Below, in pieces: positions 1 through 7,887 of a DNA stretch of 64,000 bases (position 1 is the stretch's first letter; every line of letters starts with the position of its first letter). This DNA is from Shimia_B sp039815465 (GTDB taxonomy: Bacteria; Pseudomonadota; Alphaproteobacteria; Rhodobacterales; Rhodobacteraceae). A model generated the notes under the pieces. It worked only from the letters and a program-made list of their open reading frames with translations, made no database searches and was not told the DNA's origin. Location: assembly GCA_039815465.1 (NCBI GenBank), contig JBCBZG010000014.1:31134-95133 (forward strand). The letters run 5' to 3'. The position numbers and the translations under genes were made by a program.

Positions 1-904
1 GGAGGAAGGACATGAGGTGAAGGCCGTAAAAGCTGCCCATGGACTGCATGGTTGATTGATCGCCGCAGAGGAAGATCACGCGTTTCCCGCGGATCAGGTC
101 CCCATGGCCACGCTTTGCACCGTGTCCTGCCATGTGAAGACGCGTGCCAGCGGCAAAGAGCCGTGTGGCTTGCCTAGCAGCTTGAAGATGCTGAGGTCCG
201 TGCTCGTGGCCGAGCATGTCGAGGACTTCTTCAGCGAGAGCTTTGAGGATGCCCTCACCCTCTTCTAACTCCACCTCAGCCACAGCTCGAAGAGTGCGTG
301 TGCTGGAGATCAGTGTCCAAACACCTCCTGGCGTCGCCAGCTCCGGCGAGCGCTTTAGAAGCGCATAAATGGCAAACTCCAGGATCGCTCGTGGTGACTG
401 TCTCCAATAGAGGTTTCGGTCTATGCCACCGCTTGGCTCTTCGATTAGGGTTTGTGTGACGAGATCATTGGCGAAGACCTGATCTTCGGGAGCATGGCGG
501 TGCGTCCAGACGAGGCTTTCGAGCGGATTCAGCGGCATGCGCCCATAGACTTCCGGCGGCAGCACGCGGCTTTCGTCGATGACGGCGGTGGGCACGCCGA
601 GCTTTTCCAGCATCGGGCAGCACTGAGCCGCGATCTCCCCTTGCTTGCTGTCTAACATAAGGATCGCCGGGCGGCTCGTGGACGCGAGCAGCGAGAAGAG
701 CCACGGCATGAGGCCTCTCGTCGTCTTTCCGCCGCCATTGGCGGAGAGCAGCAGGGAGTGCGTCAGCGGAGCCCAGATGGGCTCCCGCGATGTAGACGTG
801 AACCCGATGAGCCGTTGGCCTTTTGGGTCCACGGGAGCTGATTTGAGAAAGGGCTGCGACGTGCGCAGCCCTTTTTGCTTTTTTGTCCAGAAGGGAATGC
901 CCAT
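1..904 (-). CDS. Type IV coupling protein, TraG/VirD4-like (partial, runs off the left edge)
   Basis: The minus strand is open from an ATG at 904 to base 1 with no stop, so about 301 N-terminal residues are visible and the gene continues beyond the window. The start is set by AGGGAGG a few bases upstream and a TAATG overlap with the preceding gene. A Walker A motif (SANGGGKTT, about residues 53-61) lies in the setting seen in TraG/VirD4 coupling ATPases, followed by a strand with LMLDSKQGE and a later VIFLCGDQ strand. Such proteins hand the relaxase-DNA complex to the type IV secretion channel at the inner membrane. The usual two N-terminal membrane helices are absent here; small two-helix proteins are encoded just upstream and could substitute, which is inference. 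Family fairly secure; subtype unknown. Confidence 0.75.
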   Translation of the reverse strand, partial: MGIPFWTKKQKGLRTSQPFLKSAPVDPKGQRLIGFTSTSREPIWAPLTHSLLLSANGGGKTTRGLMPWLFSLLASTSRPAILMLDSKQGEIAAQCCPMLEKLGVPTAVIDESRVLPPEVYGRMPLNPLESLVWTHRHAPEDQVFANDLVTQTLIEEPSGGIDRNLYWRQSPRAILEFAIYALLKRSPELATPGGVWTLISSTRTLRAVAEVELEEGEGILKALAEEVLDMLGHEHGPQHLQAARQATRLFAAGTRLHMAGHGAKRGHGDLIRGKRVIFLCGDQSTMQSMGSFYGLHLMSFL

Positions 905-1218
905 TAACGCCTCCCTAGCTGTGTGAGATCATGCTCCTTGGCCATCGTGTCAGCCTTAGGCTTGCGGCCCAGCCTGCGGTAGCGCCGCCACTGGCCGCTC
1001 CCGATGAGGATCTGGATCAGCTCGACACTCGCGCGCACGAGGACGATGAGCCCGCCCCAGAGGCCAAGGATTCCGAAGAAGTAGAAGCCGAAGGCATCAA
1101 GGCTGGCATAGGACCACGCGAGCCAGCCGAGAAAGCCGAGGAACGACCCTCCGAAGAAGCGGAGTGTAAGCCGAAAGAGCCTGCCCCAAGGGACGCCCTG
1201 TCTCGTAGGATCGCTCAT
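904..1218 (-). CDS. Small two-helix membrane protein upstream of the coupling protein
   Basis: A 104-residue protein starting at the internal ATG at 1218, chosen because GGAGG precedes it and its ATGA overlaps the stop of the upstream gene; a longer reading back to 1416 would overlap that gene heavily. Two hydrophobic segments (about residues 22-42 and 45-68) are followed by a basic stretch rich in R and K, so it is probably an inner-membrane protein with a cytoplasmic tail. Its stop shares bases with the coupling-protein start (TAATG), which implies translational coupling. No family recognised. A role as membrane anchor or partner for the helix-less coupling ATPase is inference from position only. 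Confidence 0.65.
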   Translation of the reverse strand: MSDPTRQGVPWGRLFRLTLRFFGGSFLGFLGWLAWSYASLDAFGFYFFGILGLWGGLIVLVRASVELIQILIGSGQWRRYRRLGRKPKADTMAKEHDLTQLGRR

Positions 1219-1607
1219 CGTACGTCCTCCTGCGTTGTGCCAGAGGATGACCGCGCCGCATCGGCCGCCAGCGCGATGCGCGTGCTTTCCCGTCGCAGAT
1301 GGCGATAGGTGCCGTAGACTGCTTCGCCCAAGGGTGAGTTTACGAGTTCGCGGCTCACCAATCGAAGCTGGCCGATGCACCAGCCGCCCAGCACGGCCAA
1401 GGCGATAAAGATGCAAAGCGAGATGCGCTCCCCATCATAGAGCAGGTCCCAGAAGCTCAGAGCGAAGCCCGTCAGGAGCGCACCGACTAGGAGCCCCGCA
1501 GAGAGAAACGGGCGGCGCACCGAGACCACGCGGATGCCGTGGAGCTGGTAGTGATCGTTGCTGGTCTGAAGCCGCGTCGGGTGCAAAATGAGTTTACCGA
1601 AGATCAT
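1215..1607 (-). CDS. Membrane protein, DUF6232-like (tentative)
   Basis: 130 residues. The N-terminal part (about 1-30) looks like a short beta-rich cytoplasmic segment (HYQLHGIRVVSVRRP), followed by two hydrophobic helices (about 34-52 and 61-82) and a C-terminal tail containing SRELVNSPLGEAVYGTY. The pattern of a short beta segment, two helices and a tail recalls the DUF6232 family from memory; I could not verify it. The start overlaps the upstream stop as TGATG and the stop overlaps the next start as ATGA, so it sits inside a tight leftward operon with the coupling protein. Confidence 0.6.
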   Translation of the reverse strand: MIFGKLILHPTRLQTSNDHYQLHGIRVVSVRRPFLSAGLLVGALLTGFALSFWDLLYDGERISLCIFIALAVLGGWCIGQLRLVSRELVNSPLGEAVYGTYRHLRRESTRIALAADAARSSSGTTQEDVR

Positions 1608-2134
1608 CAGTTCACCCCCAGATCGAGAGCGCAGGCCGGGGACTTAACCGCGCGCGTCAGCGCCTCAGTTCGGTGGCTCACCGCGCGGGGCGTATAGGCA
1701 CGCCCAGAGCCAGCCCACAAAGCCAGCTGGACGCGCTCTTTTTCGCTGTAGGCGACCGTTGCGCAGGAGCAGGCCTCACCGATACCGCGTGCGGCGTTTT
1801 GAATGCGGGCCTCTTCGGCGCGCTGCTTCCGAAGTTCCGCCGCGCGCAGTGCCGCGTTTGGATCAGGAATGCCGTCGCAGAGAATCTGGAACTCGGGATA
1901 CGCCCGGCAGAGAAGGTCTGCCCCCGTCATGCCGCGGGGAATGGTGCGTTTGGGCGCGCGCGAGGCTTCGAGATCAGCCGTGAGAGCCGCATCGCAGTCC
2001 TCCGCCCAGGACGAGCGGGCAATCGCACGGTCGGACATCTCCGGCCCGGCGATTAAGAGCATGAGGAGGCAGTAGGCCCCGGCGGTGATGATCACCATCG
2101 GCGAGATCGGGAGGGTTGAGGCGTCTATGGACAA
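1607..2134 (-). CDS. Hypothetical membrane-anchored protein of the transfer operon
   Basis: 175 residues with one N-terminal hydrophobic segment (about 12-30) and a hydrophilic remainder containing several cysteines, including the CSC of the phrase GEACSCATVAY. The start codon is TTG, supported by AGGAG six bases upstream. The helix followed by a Cys-bearing soluble part suggests a domain anchored on the periplasmic side. Not recognised. It ends in a TGATG overlap with the next gene, so it is co-translated with the two small membrane proteins and the coupling ATPase. Confidence 0.6.
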   Translation of the reverse strand: MSIDASTLPISPMVIITAGAYCLLMLLIAGPEMSDRAIARSSWAEDCDAALTADLEASRAPKRTIPRGMTGADLLCRAYPEFQILCDGIPDPNAALRAAELRKQRAEEARIQNAARGIGEACSCATVAYSEKERVQLALWAGSGRAYTPRAVSHRTEALTRAVKSPACALDLGVN

Positions 2135-2232
2135 AGGTCTCTCCTTTCAGATGAACAGACATAGACCCGCCGCCCTCTGCCCCGAGGCTGGTCGCAAGGG
2201 CATGCAACAAACCTCAGGGCGGCGACGGATCG

Positions 2233-2790
2233 TTAGTCGTCGAAGCGGCAGTGGGTGCGGGCAACGCGGTTAAGCACGTCAACGTCGAGCCCGGTCCCGG
2301 CCAATGTGTTCCCATCCAAGCCCGCGAGCGAGGAGAAAGCTGGCGGGTCATCGGCTGATTGTGTGGCGAGCTCGATCTGACGCGAGAAGCCCTGCGCGGA
2401 GAGGTTCACGTAGCACCACTTGAAGATCGGTCGCCCGTCCACGACGTCTCTCGCAGTAGCAAAGCGGGTGCCCGTATGGACGACGTGGCCCGTCAGATCG
2501 ATGGTCTCGGTTTTGAAGAAGGTAAAGTCAGAGGCCGCTTTCAGCGCCGCCTCGAACTCATTTACCCTCACGCAGTCGGGGGCATTGCGCCCCGGAGGGC
2601 ACCAGTTCGTCGGAGTCCAAGGCCCCCAAAGCGCCAGTTTCGCCCGCTCATACTTCTCGCGAAGCTCGTAGAGGTCCGCCTCACTGAGGATGACGAGCGT
2701 GCCGATACCCAAAGCAAAGAGACCCACGGAGACCAATACTGCCCCCCGCATGATGCGGGAGGCGGCAGTAACAAAGGCAGCGCGGGTCAT
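2233..2790 (-). CDS. Hypothetical membrane-anchored protein
   Basis: 185 residues. One hydrophobic helix near the N terminus (about 14-36) precedes a soluble domain with the cysteines of WCPPGRNAPDCVRV, plus further Cys residues near the end. The most likely topology is a single N-terminal anchor with an outer domain, possibly disulphide-bonded. The ATG overlaps the stop of the 403-residue gene upstream (ATGA). A gap of about 100 bases separates it from the next gene downstream, with no obvious terminator. Not recognised; probably accessory to the transfer apparatus by position. Confidence 0.6.
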   Translation of the reverse strand: MTRAAFVTAASRIMRGAVLVSVGLFALGIGTLVILSEADLYELREKYERAKLALWGPWTPTNWCPPGRNAPDCVRVNEFEAALKAASDFTFFKTETIDLTGHVVHTGTRFATARDVVDGRPIFKWCYVNLSAQGFSRQIELATQSADDPPAFSSLAGLDGNTLAGTGLDVDVLNRVARTHCRFDD

Positions 2791-3998
2791 TGATCGCCCC
2801 CGTCGTCGCCGCGATTGTGATTGCGCAGGTATTTGGGGTCCACGAGCCCAGCAAAAGGGTGCGGCGGCGCGTCCACCGGCCGCTTGCCATACATGATCTC
2901 CACTTCCCGCAGCCGCACGAGATACGTCAACGTGTAGAGGAGGATCGGCAGAAGAAGATCTCCGATGATCACGACCACCGCGAAGGCGAGATAGTCGGGA
3001 ATGTGACGGATGACATCCATCATGCCCGGCTTGTCCGGCATCGTCGGCGCTGTCAGCTCCGTTTGCGGCAGGGCCTCCAACTGCTCTTCAAGCCCCTTGC
3101 CGAGCCCACGCAGATACTCCGACAAAACGCGCGAGCCATTGGCATCTCCGGGGATCGCCGCGCCAGCTTGAAGCTCATCCGCGAAGGCCGCCACCAGATG
3201 GATTGGCATGGCTTCGAGCAGTGCAGCGCTAGTCTGCTTCACCTCGCCATAGATCGCCTGGAGAGAGGCGCGGCGGTTCGATATGGACGTCGATTTATCT
3301 GCCAGAACCTCAAAGTACTCAGAGCTCAGCTCATTGAGCGTCTCAAGGTGATCTTCGCGTTCAGCAGCCCCGACGCGCAGCTGTTCGCGCAAGGTCTCCG
3401 CCGTTCCGCGATAGCTCTCCAACGCACGCGTCATTGGACCCCGCCCGCGCGCCGCGCTTAGCGACAGGCACGACTCGGTGATCTCGCAGGAGATTGTGGC
3501 GTCGATATTGCTCGCGAGACCCGCGACAGCCGGAGAAACCCGCTCCACCGCCAGCGCCGCTTTATTCGTGGTGTCGATGTAGCGCGATAGCTCTTGGCCA
3601 GCGTCAGCATAGACGTTTGCCTCCACCGAGCCGAATGTGAGGCCCGTGAGCGGACTGAGAGATAAAGCTGAGCCTGCGATGACGATGGATGCAATGGCGG
3701 CTATGCCAGCCAACTTGTGATTGAGCGCATGGAGGTTCGCGAGACCCGTCAAGCTGAACCGAACCACGGCAAAAGCACCGCCTGCCGCCATCACCCCGAC
3801 GGTGAGATTTTTGACGGCGGCCAGCGCCCCAGATTCCTCGCTCAGCGAAAAGAGCGCGGCGGGGGTGAGAATAAGACCGCTTACAAGAATCGCGAACTGG
3901 GCAATATCGGCCAGCGTCCAATCCGGCCCGCCCTCATGGCGCAACGCAGGCGCTTCATCCCGCATGGGCCTAGTTCCATTCAATTGCTTGCTCATCAT
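2787..3998 (-). CDS. Multi-helix membrane protein with central coiled-coil-like region
   Basis: 403 residues from an ATG at 3998. This start is preferred over the ATG at 4037 because AGGAG lies correctly spaced before it and the longer reading would run through a perfect inverted repeat. Hydrophobic helices occur near the N terminus (about 30-50, 57-80 and 94-112) and near the C terminus (about 335-360). Between them is a long polar, heptad-like helical stretch (LRVGAAEREDHLETLNEL and beyond). The shape suggests a large periplasmic helical domain held by membrane helices at both ends. No family recognised. First gene of the leftward operon that ends in the coupling protein. Confidence 0.65.
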   Translation of the reverse strand: MMSKQLNGTRPMRDEAPALRHEGGPDWTLADIAQFAILVSGLILTPAALFSLSEESGALAAVKNLTVGVMAAGGAFAVVRFSLTGLANLHALNHKLAGIAAIASIVIAGSALSLSPLTGLTFGSVEANVYADAGQELSRYIDTTNKAALAVERVSPAVAGLASNIDATISCEITESCLSLSAARGRGPMTRALESYRGTAETLREQLRVGAAEREDHLETLNELSSEYFEVLADKSTSISNRRASLQAIYGEVKQTSAALLEAMPIHLVAAFADELQAGAAIPGDANGSRVLSEYLRGLGKGLEEQLEALPQTELTAPTMPDKPGMMDVIRHIPDYLAFAVVVIIGDLLLPILLYTLTYLVRLREVEIMYGKRPVDAPPHPFAGLVDPKYLRNHNRGDDGGDQ

Positions 3999-3999
3999 T

Positions 4000-4033
4000 A
4001 AGCTCCTGTCAAAAGTGGCAATGACAGGAGCTT
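4000..4033. promoter_or_regulatory. Perfect 12-bp inverted repeat covering a ribosome binding site
   Basis: Arms AAGCTCCTGTCA (4000-4011) and TGACAGGAGCTT (4022-4033) match perfectly around a 10-base loop. On the minus strand the proximal arm contains the AGGAG that serves the start at 3998. A transcript folding this way would hide the ribosome binding site; alternatively a dimeric repressor could bind the palindrome as DNA. Either way it could set expression of the transfer operon. Confidence 0.6.
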
Positions 4034-4043
4034 CCATGAGAAA

Positions 4044-4078
4044 AGCCGACCCCGCGGGCGCAGGATCGGCTCTTTTTT
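4044..4078. terminator. Bidirectional-looking terminator
   Basis: AGCCGA (4044-4049) pairs with TCGGCT (4066-4071), extended by further G-C and wobble pairs on the minus-strand reading. A T run follows on the plus strand and TTTTC on the minus strand. It lies just downstream of the leftward gene ending at 4101 and probably separates it from the transfer operon. Confidence 0.5.
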
Positions 4079-4100
4079 CCTTGTACTTAGCTAGCCGCCT

Positions 4101-4643
4101 TTATTTTTGGGAGCATTTTCCTTGAGTGCGGCAGAGGTGGACTTCGCGTGCGTAATGCAGAAGCAAAACCCGAGCAATCATTTGAGGCGTCATCTTGAGC
4201 TGATTGTGGTAGGTAGTTTCTGCACGTTCAAGAAATCGTCGCGTAGATCGCTCCATGTCATCGCCAAAGGCCCAATCGACAAAGTCGATCGTATACACCT
4301 CCTTCGTCACTTTATCTATCCGCTGGAATTCCTCGAAGAGATCAATTGGCCTATCATCGGGATCATGCAGCGTCCCGCTGCTATAGCCATAAAGCTCATC
4401 CCATATGAAGTTCAGGGCTTGCGAAGCCGGTAGCTCGAGCGAGGCGTAAAAGGTTGCGAGCTCCTTAAGGAATTTGGGGGAACCTAGGCGGCGCTTATGC
4501 GGTGCGAGGTGGTCGCAAGTGCAGACAGGTTCTTCATTTTGATCTAAGCAGACTGCTAAGAGCAGCTGCTCTTCTCCTGAAGCGAAGTACGACCTCTCTG
4601 TGCTTCCAGCGGTCGGGTGTTCAGTCTGATGGTCCTTCATCAT
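4101..4643 (-). CDS. Hypothetical protein
   Basis: 180 residues starting at the ATG at 4643, which has GGAG five bases upstream; the longer reading from 4676 has no such site. A soluble, fairly acidic protein with a cysteine/histidine cluster (CTCDHLAPH) that might bind a metal, followed by mostly helical sequence. Not recognised. It is transcribed alone, with a terminator behind it, and is divergent from the AT-rich cassette beginning at 4761. Confidence 0.55.
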   Translation of the reverse strand: MMKDHQTEHPTAGSTERSYFASGEEQLLLAVCLDQNEEPVCTCDHLAPHKRRLGSPKFLKELATFYASLELPASQALNFIWDELYGYSSGTLHDPDDRPIDLFEEFQRIDKVTKEVYTIDFVDWAFGDDMERSTRRFLERAETTYHNQLKMTPQMIARVLLLHYAREVHLCRTQGKCSQK

Positions 4644-4760
4644 GTTTCTCCAGTTCTGGTGGAGAAGATTGGCCAATCTTCGTGCCTTTCAGCGATGGTT
4701 TGCAGGCAAGCAAATGCTTGACAACATTTCGCAAAAATGACCTGATAAAGCTCGGGAGAA

Positions 4761-5540
4761 ATGGGTGTGATACTAGAAGACTTTCCTGAGTTCCTTTCAA
4801 AAATGATAAATATTATCGGTGCTGACCAATATACAAAACAGCGCTATCAGGTTCTGATTAAGTCGGCCCTAAAAAAGACTGGACTGCCCCAGAAAAACCA
4901 TGACATTATTTTCCAGGGTGTCGCTACCCTCCCTGGAGGTCAAAAGCTAATTAATAGAGATCCAATTGATCTTAACCGAAGGCTCTCAAGTGGCTCAGTT
5001 GACAACGAATTGGCAATACTGGTGCACTTTGCCCTACATCTATCCGGTGAATGGCGGCCATATGCTATAATTTTGGAGGATGAGTTGGTCAAATTGATTG
5101 GTAAATCAGTTAATTTCACTTGGCGTGATGCGAAGCCAAGAAGAGCGGCTTTCGAACATCATACATTATCTAGCACCATAGCCGATAGCCGATCAATCAT
5201 CGCTGAGCTGCAAAATAAAAGGCGGCAAGAGGATTATGTTCAAGATATGCTTAATGAGGAGGCAGATGAAGCGACGGTGCTTCAGCGACTAACTTCCGAG
5301 CCGAATTGTACTTTCCCCGTTTTTCTTAAGCACTCTCACTTTTTTCACTACGTTTCAGATAGAGAGGGATTGCGTCGAAATACGATTAGGCTTTTCAATG
5401 GGTCTTCTGCCTCACTTATTGAGGAGAAGTTCACATTGCTTGGCAACATTGATGTGAAGAATAAAGACTGGCTTAAAGTGCGGACTTGGGTGCAGGGTGT
5501 TGAGGTCTCCGGTGTAATTAAAGTAGTGGAAGTTGGATAA
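4761..5540 (+). CDS. Unknown protein, gene 1 of an AT-rich three-gene cassette
   Basis: 259 residues; the ATG follows GGGAGAA. Base composition and codon use are clearly more AT-rich than flanking genes (many ATA, TTA, AAA codons), a sign of recent transfer. The sequence has no membrane segment or signal peptide and no motif I recognise. The middle looks helical, while the C-terminal third (FTLLGNIDVKNKDWLKVRTW and after) looks like beta strands. Six bases separate it from the next gene, which continues in the same direction, so the three genes are probably one transcript. Confidence 0.6.
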   Translation: MGVILEDFPEFLSKMINIIGADQYTKQRYQVLIKSALKKTGLPQKNHDIIFQGVATLPGGQKLINRDPIDLNRRLSSGSVDNELAILVHFALHLSGEWRPYAIILEDELVKLIGKSVNFTWRDAKPRRAAFEHHTLSSTIADSRSIIAELQNKRRQEDYVQDMLNEEADEATVLQRLTSEPNCTFPVFLKHSHFFHYVSDREGLRRNTIRLFNGSSASLIEEKFTLLGNIDVKNKDWLKVRTWVQGVEVSGVIKVVEVG

Positions 5541-5546
5541 AATAGG

Positions 5547-5885
5547 ATGGAACTTATAGTTCCATTTTCAAAACCGCTTGCTAAATCTGCTATTGCCGAT
5601 ATAGTCTTTCAATACTCTTGGCCTTTTCGACCTCCGGTTCATGGAAATAGGAATTATGCTATGATAGTGCGTCGTCCGACCTGGCTTCTCTCATTTCGAG
5701 CAAGATTCCCGCATGGATATTGTCTTGACAACGTGTTTTTATTCCGAGAGCGAGACGGCTTGTCAGAGCAGATTGTAAATTTCAATCCTTGCATCGATGA
5801 GCAGGAAATGAGCGATGTGCTCCGACCAATTCATGTCGGATCTAGCTACAGGGTGAACTTTAATCTTTCAAGGTATGAGGTGTGA
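5547..5885 (+). CDS. Unknown small protein, gene 2 of the AT-rich cassette
   Basis: 112 residues, basic N-terminal half, no membrane segment, predicted mostly beta (strands around WLLSFRARF, LDNVFLFRE, YRVNFNLS). Not recognised. Its stop overlaps the likely GTG start of the next gene (GTGTGA), indicating translational coupling with the HExxH protein. Small size and coupling would fit a partner or inhibitor of the third product; this is inference without motif support. Confidence 0.55.
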   Translation: MELIVPFSKPLAKSAIADIVFQYSWPFRPPVHGNRNYAMIVRRPTWLLSFRARFPHGYCLDNVFLFRERDGLSEQIVNFNPCIDEQEMSDVLRPIHVGSSYRVNFNLSRYEV

Positions 5886-7012
5886 CGGAGCACGTGACCA
5901 CTAGAAGCAGAACTTTGAGCGGAATGCAGACCCTACATGGGTTTGTGTACGTAGTTGGCGGAACACTTTTCGGAAATGCTAAACAATTTTTACGAGACGT
6001 CGCGAGGGTTTATGGGAGCCATGATGAGAAAAGTGCCATTAGGATCCTAGAAGCTTATCGTTCGTCGCTGGTTCAAGATGATCCGCGTAAAAGAGACGCT
6101 GACCTGATTTTGGACGCGATCGCCGAAAAATTTCCTCACGGCTGCGCGACAATTGATGATGTCGAAGAGCAGCTTAATGCAGTAAATGCACAGTATCGAT
6201 CTATCGGATTTTCACCCTCATCATCGTTCCGCATAGTTGATGAGTTTCCCGAGCCGTACAGTAAACGGCCTTATGCCGCTATGAATTACGATGCTCTTGA
6301 TCAAGAGTACTATGGTATTACTCCCGGAATCGTATTTCGACGAGACTTGCTTTCGCCGTACTATTCAGCGCTTTTGTTTTCTCACGAGCTTGTCCATTCA
6401 ATCATATCTAAAAACCCGGCACCAAGATTGGCCAGAGGATTTGAAGACGGTCTGGCGGATGTAATCGGGGCATTGGTTGTTGGCACAAGGGTTTTCTCTT
6501 TTAGTGAGTGTGAGAATTTCCTCATTAGGTCTAGGTTTCAATATCCGCAAGAGAAGGTGTGGGGCAGCTACCGACACTATCTTATGCAGGCTTTATCAGT
6601 CCACAGTGTATATGGTGAGGGTGGTTTGCTAAATATACTTCAAACCGCGGAAACCCAGAGCCGCACGTATATTAAAGAGATTGAGAGCAGTGCTCTCCTT
6701 AGAGGCATTAAATCTCTTTCCATCGCGAGGTCAGATATTAATGAGGAGATTGACGATCTCTTCCAGTACTTCATAGCCTTTCCCCAAAATCTTTGCGTTT
6801 CCGCTAATGCGTTTAGACTTGGTGGTGAGATTGCAATTGGGAAAACTCTTTGCGAAATAGAGCAGTATTCCGATATGCATGGATTAGGGGACGCCTATAA
6901 TGAATTAGCGCACGAGGACTTTTTGGTTGTTGATGACGGAAGTAAGATCACGATAGACGAGGTTACTGATTTGATTGACATAGGAGCGTTGCGCTATACC
7001 ATTGCAATATGA
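5882..7012 (+). CDS. Putative zinc metallopeptidase (HExxH), gene 3 of the AT-rich cassette
   Basis: 376 residues from a GTG overlapping the upstream stop; an ATG 14 codons later is the alternative start. The central segment reads SALLFSHELVHSI (HELVH at about 168-172), a textbook zinc-binding HExxH. Sixteen residues after the second histidine comes FEDGLADV, with a glutamate and aspartates placed as in gluzincins such as M48, where a downstream Glu supplies the third ligand. No signal peptide or membrane helix is evident, so it is probably cytoplasmic. The N-terminal 120 residues and the C-terminal 170 match nothing I know. Family inferred from the motif alone. Confidence 0.6.
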   Translation: MTEHVTTRSRTLSGMQTLHGFVYVVGGTLFGNAKQFLRDVARVYGSHDEKSAIRILEAYRSSLVQDDPRKRDADLILDAIAEKFPHGCATIDDVEEQLNAVNAQYRSIGFSPSSSFRIVDEFPEPYSKRPYAAMNYDALDQEYYGITPGIVFRRDLLSPYYSALLFSHELVHSIISKNPAPRLARGFEDGLADVIGALVVGTRVFSFSECENFLIRSRFQYPQEKVWGSYRHYLMQALSVHSVYGEGGLLNILQTAETQSRTYIKEIESSALLRGIKSLSIARSDINEEIDDLFQYFIAFPQNLCVSANAFRLGGEIAIGKTLCEIEQYSDMHGLGDAYNELAHEDFLVVDDGSKITIDEVTDLIDIGALRYTIAI

Positions 7013-7053
7013 AAGGGTTCGTGTGGAACCCTCGTGAGTATGGAGGCATCGCG

Positions 7054-7089
7054 ATGGCATATCGTTCTGGTGACGGCGGCGGCGGTTGA
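7054..7089 (+). CDS. Possible 11-residue micro-ORF before a terminator
   Basis: ATG at 7054 is preceded by a consensus GGAGG (7042-7046) at ideal spacing and encodes MAYRSGDGGGG then TGA. A strong terminator hairpin begins 16 bases later. Far too short for statistical support, but the site is well formed and nothing else explains it. It could be a leader-type peptide or a chance match. Confidence 0.3.
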   Translation: MAYRSGDGGGG

Positions 7090-7104
7090 TTTGGCTGAAG
7101 CCGC

Positions 7105-7136
7105 AGACCCTGGGGTGAGGCCCCAGGGTCTTTCTT
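7105..7136 (+). terminator. Rho-independent terminator after the HExxH cassette
   Basis: Perfect 11-base arms (AGACCCTGGGG at 7105-7115, CCCCAGGGTCT at 7121-7131) around a five-base loop, followed by TTCTTT. It closes the rightward cassette and, read on the other strand, could also act on the convergent GNAT gene. Confidence 0.75.
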
Positions 7137-7196
7137 TACTGGTCGTTTATAATTTTTGAATGACGCAACCAACTTTTTCTTAGGATATTTTTGTCC

Positions 7197-7607
7197 TTAT
7201 ATAGTCTCATGGCGGCGGGGTTTTTTTTCGTCTACAAGCCAGCGCATCCATTTCAGCTGCTTATCCATTTGCGACTGGTCATGTATAAATCGATAGATTT
7301 TCGTGCCTATTTTAAGGTCGCGGTATTCCGGCAACACAAAGATGTCGTTGATATATGCGACCCGGCATAGTAGGGCGGTTGAAAAGTGGGTGCTTACTGT
7401 GCCGAAGCCTACTGTTTTCCTGCCCAATTGAGCCACTACAAGGGTATTCCCTTCAAAGGCTAAGAAATCTTTTAAAGAAGCTTCTACATCCCGATCATCG
7501 CAAATGCCCACATTTACCTCATGCGAGTATTTTCTGATGATGCTCAAGAGTTCATGTGTCAGAACGTCAATGCGACGTACTGCTAATTCTCTTATGTTGG
7601 GTGTCAT
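7197..7607 (-). CDS. GNAT acetyltransferase, probably frameshifted near its C terminus
   Basis: 136 residues from the ATG at 7607; a TTG at 7688 is possible but less GNAT-like. The fold is recognisable: N-terminal helix pair, strand TLVVAQLGRKTVGFGTV, then motif A (VLPEYRDLKIGTKIYRF) where the acetyl-CoA pyrophosphate loop lies. The final VDEKKPRRHETI breaks the expected VDEKNPAAMRLY pattern. Shifting one base in the eight-A run (plus-strand T8 at 7221-7228) restores exactly VDEKNPAAMRLY and continues well past the current stop. So this is a broken gene, a sequence error in a homopolymer, or a slippage-controlled gene. Substrate unknown. Confidence 0.6.
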   Translation of the reverse strand: MTPNIRELAVRRIDVLTHELLSIIRKYSHEVNVGICDDRDVEASLKDFLAFEGNTLVVAQLGRKTVGFGTVSTHFSTALLCRVAYINDIFVLPEYRDLKIGTKIYRFIHDQSQMDKQLKWMRWLVDEKKPRRHETI

Positions 7608-7691
7608 GTTGGCGCTCAGGATCTTTCTGTAATAATAGACATCTGCGATTTCTATGCGATTTAACAATCGAAGAAAAGTAGAAAGCAAAAA

Positions 7692-7741
7692 TGCGCTAAA
7701 GCTCGTGGGGCAAGGATGTGCGCTAAAGAGCGTGGGGTAAA
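7692..7741. repeat. Two imperfect direct repeats upstream of the GNAT gene
   Basis: TGCGCTAAAGCTCGTGGGGC (7692-7711) and TGCGCTAAAGAGCGTGGGGT (7719-7738) start 27 bases apart, with a partial third copy (GCGCTTAGGGCAAGG) after them. The spacing of about 2.6 helical turns and the position behind a start codon would suit regulator binding; no factor can be named. Confidence 0.45.
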
Positions 7742-7887
7742 GCGCTTAGGGCAAGGTGTTTAGGGTCAGACCCCTAACCTTGCAAAGGGGTGCACAGCAC
7801 CCCGTTTGATCCCCAGTTGAAACGCAATAGTGGTCCATGGCTGCCAATCAATGGTTTGCTTGAGTGCTGCGCTCGCATCCCGCATAG

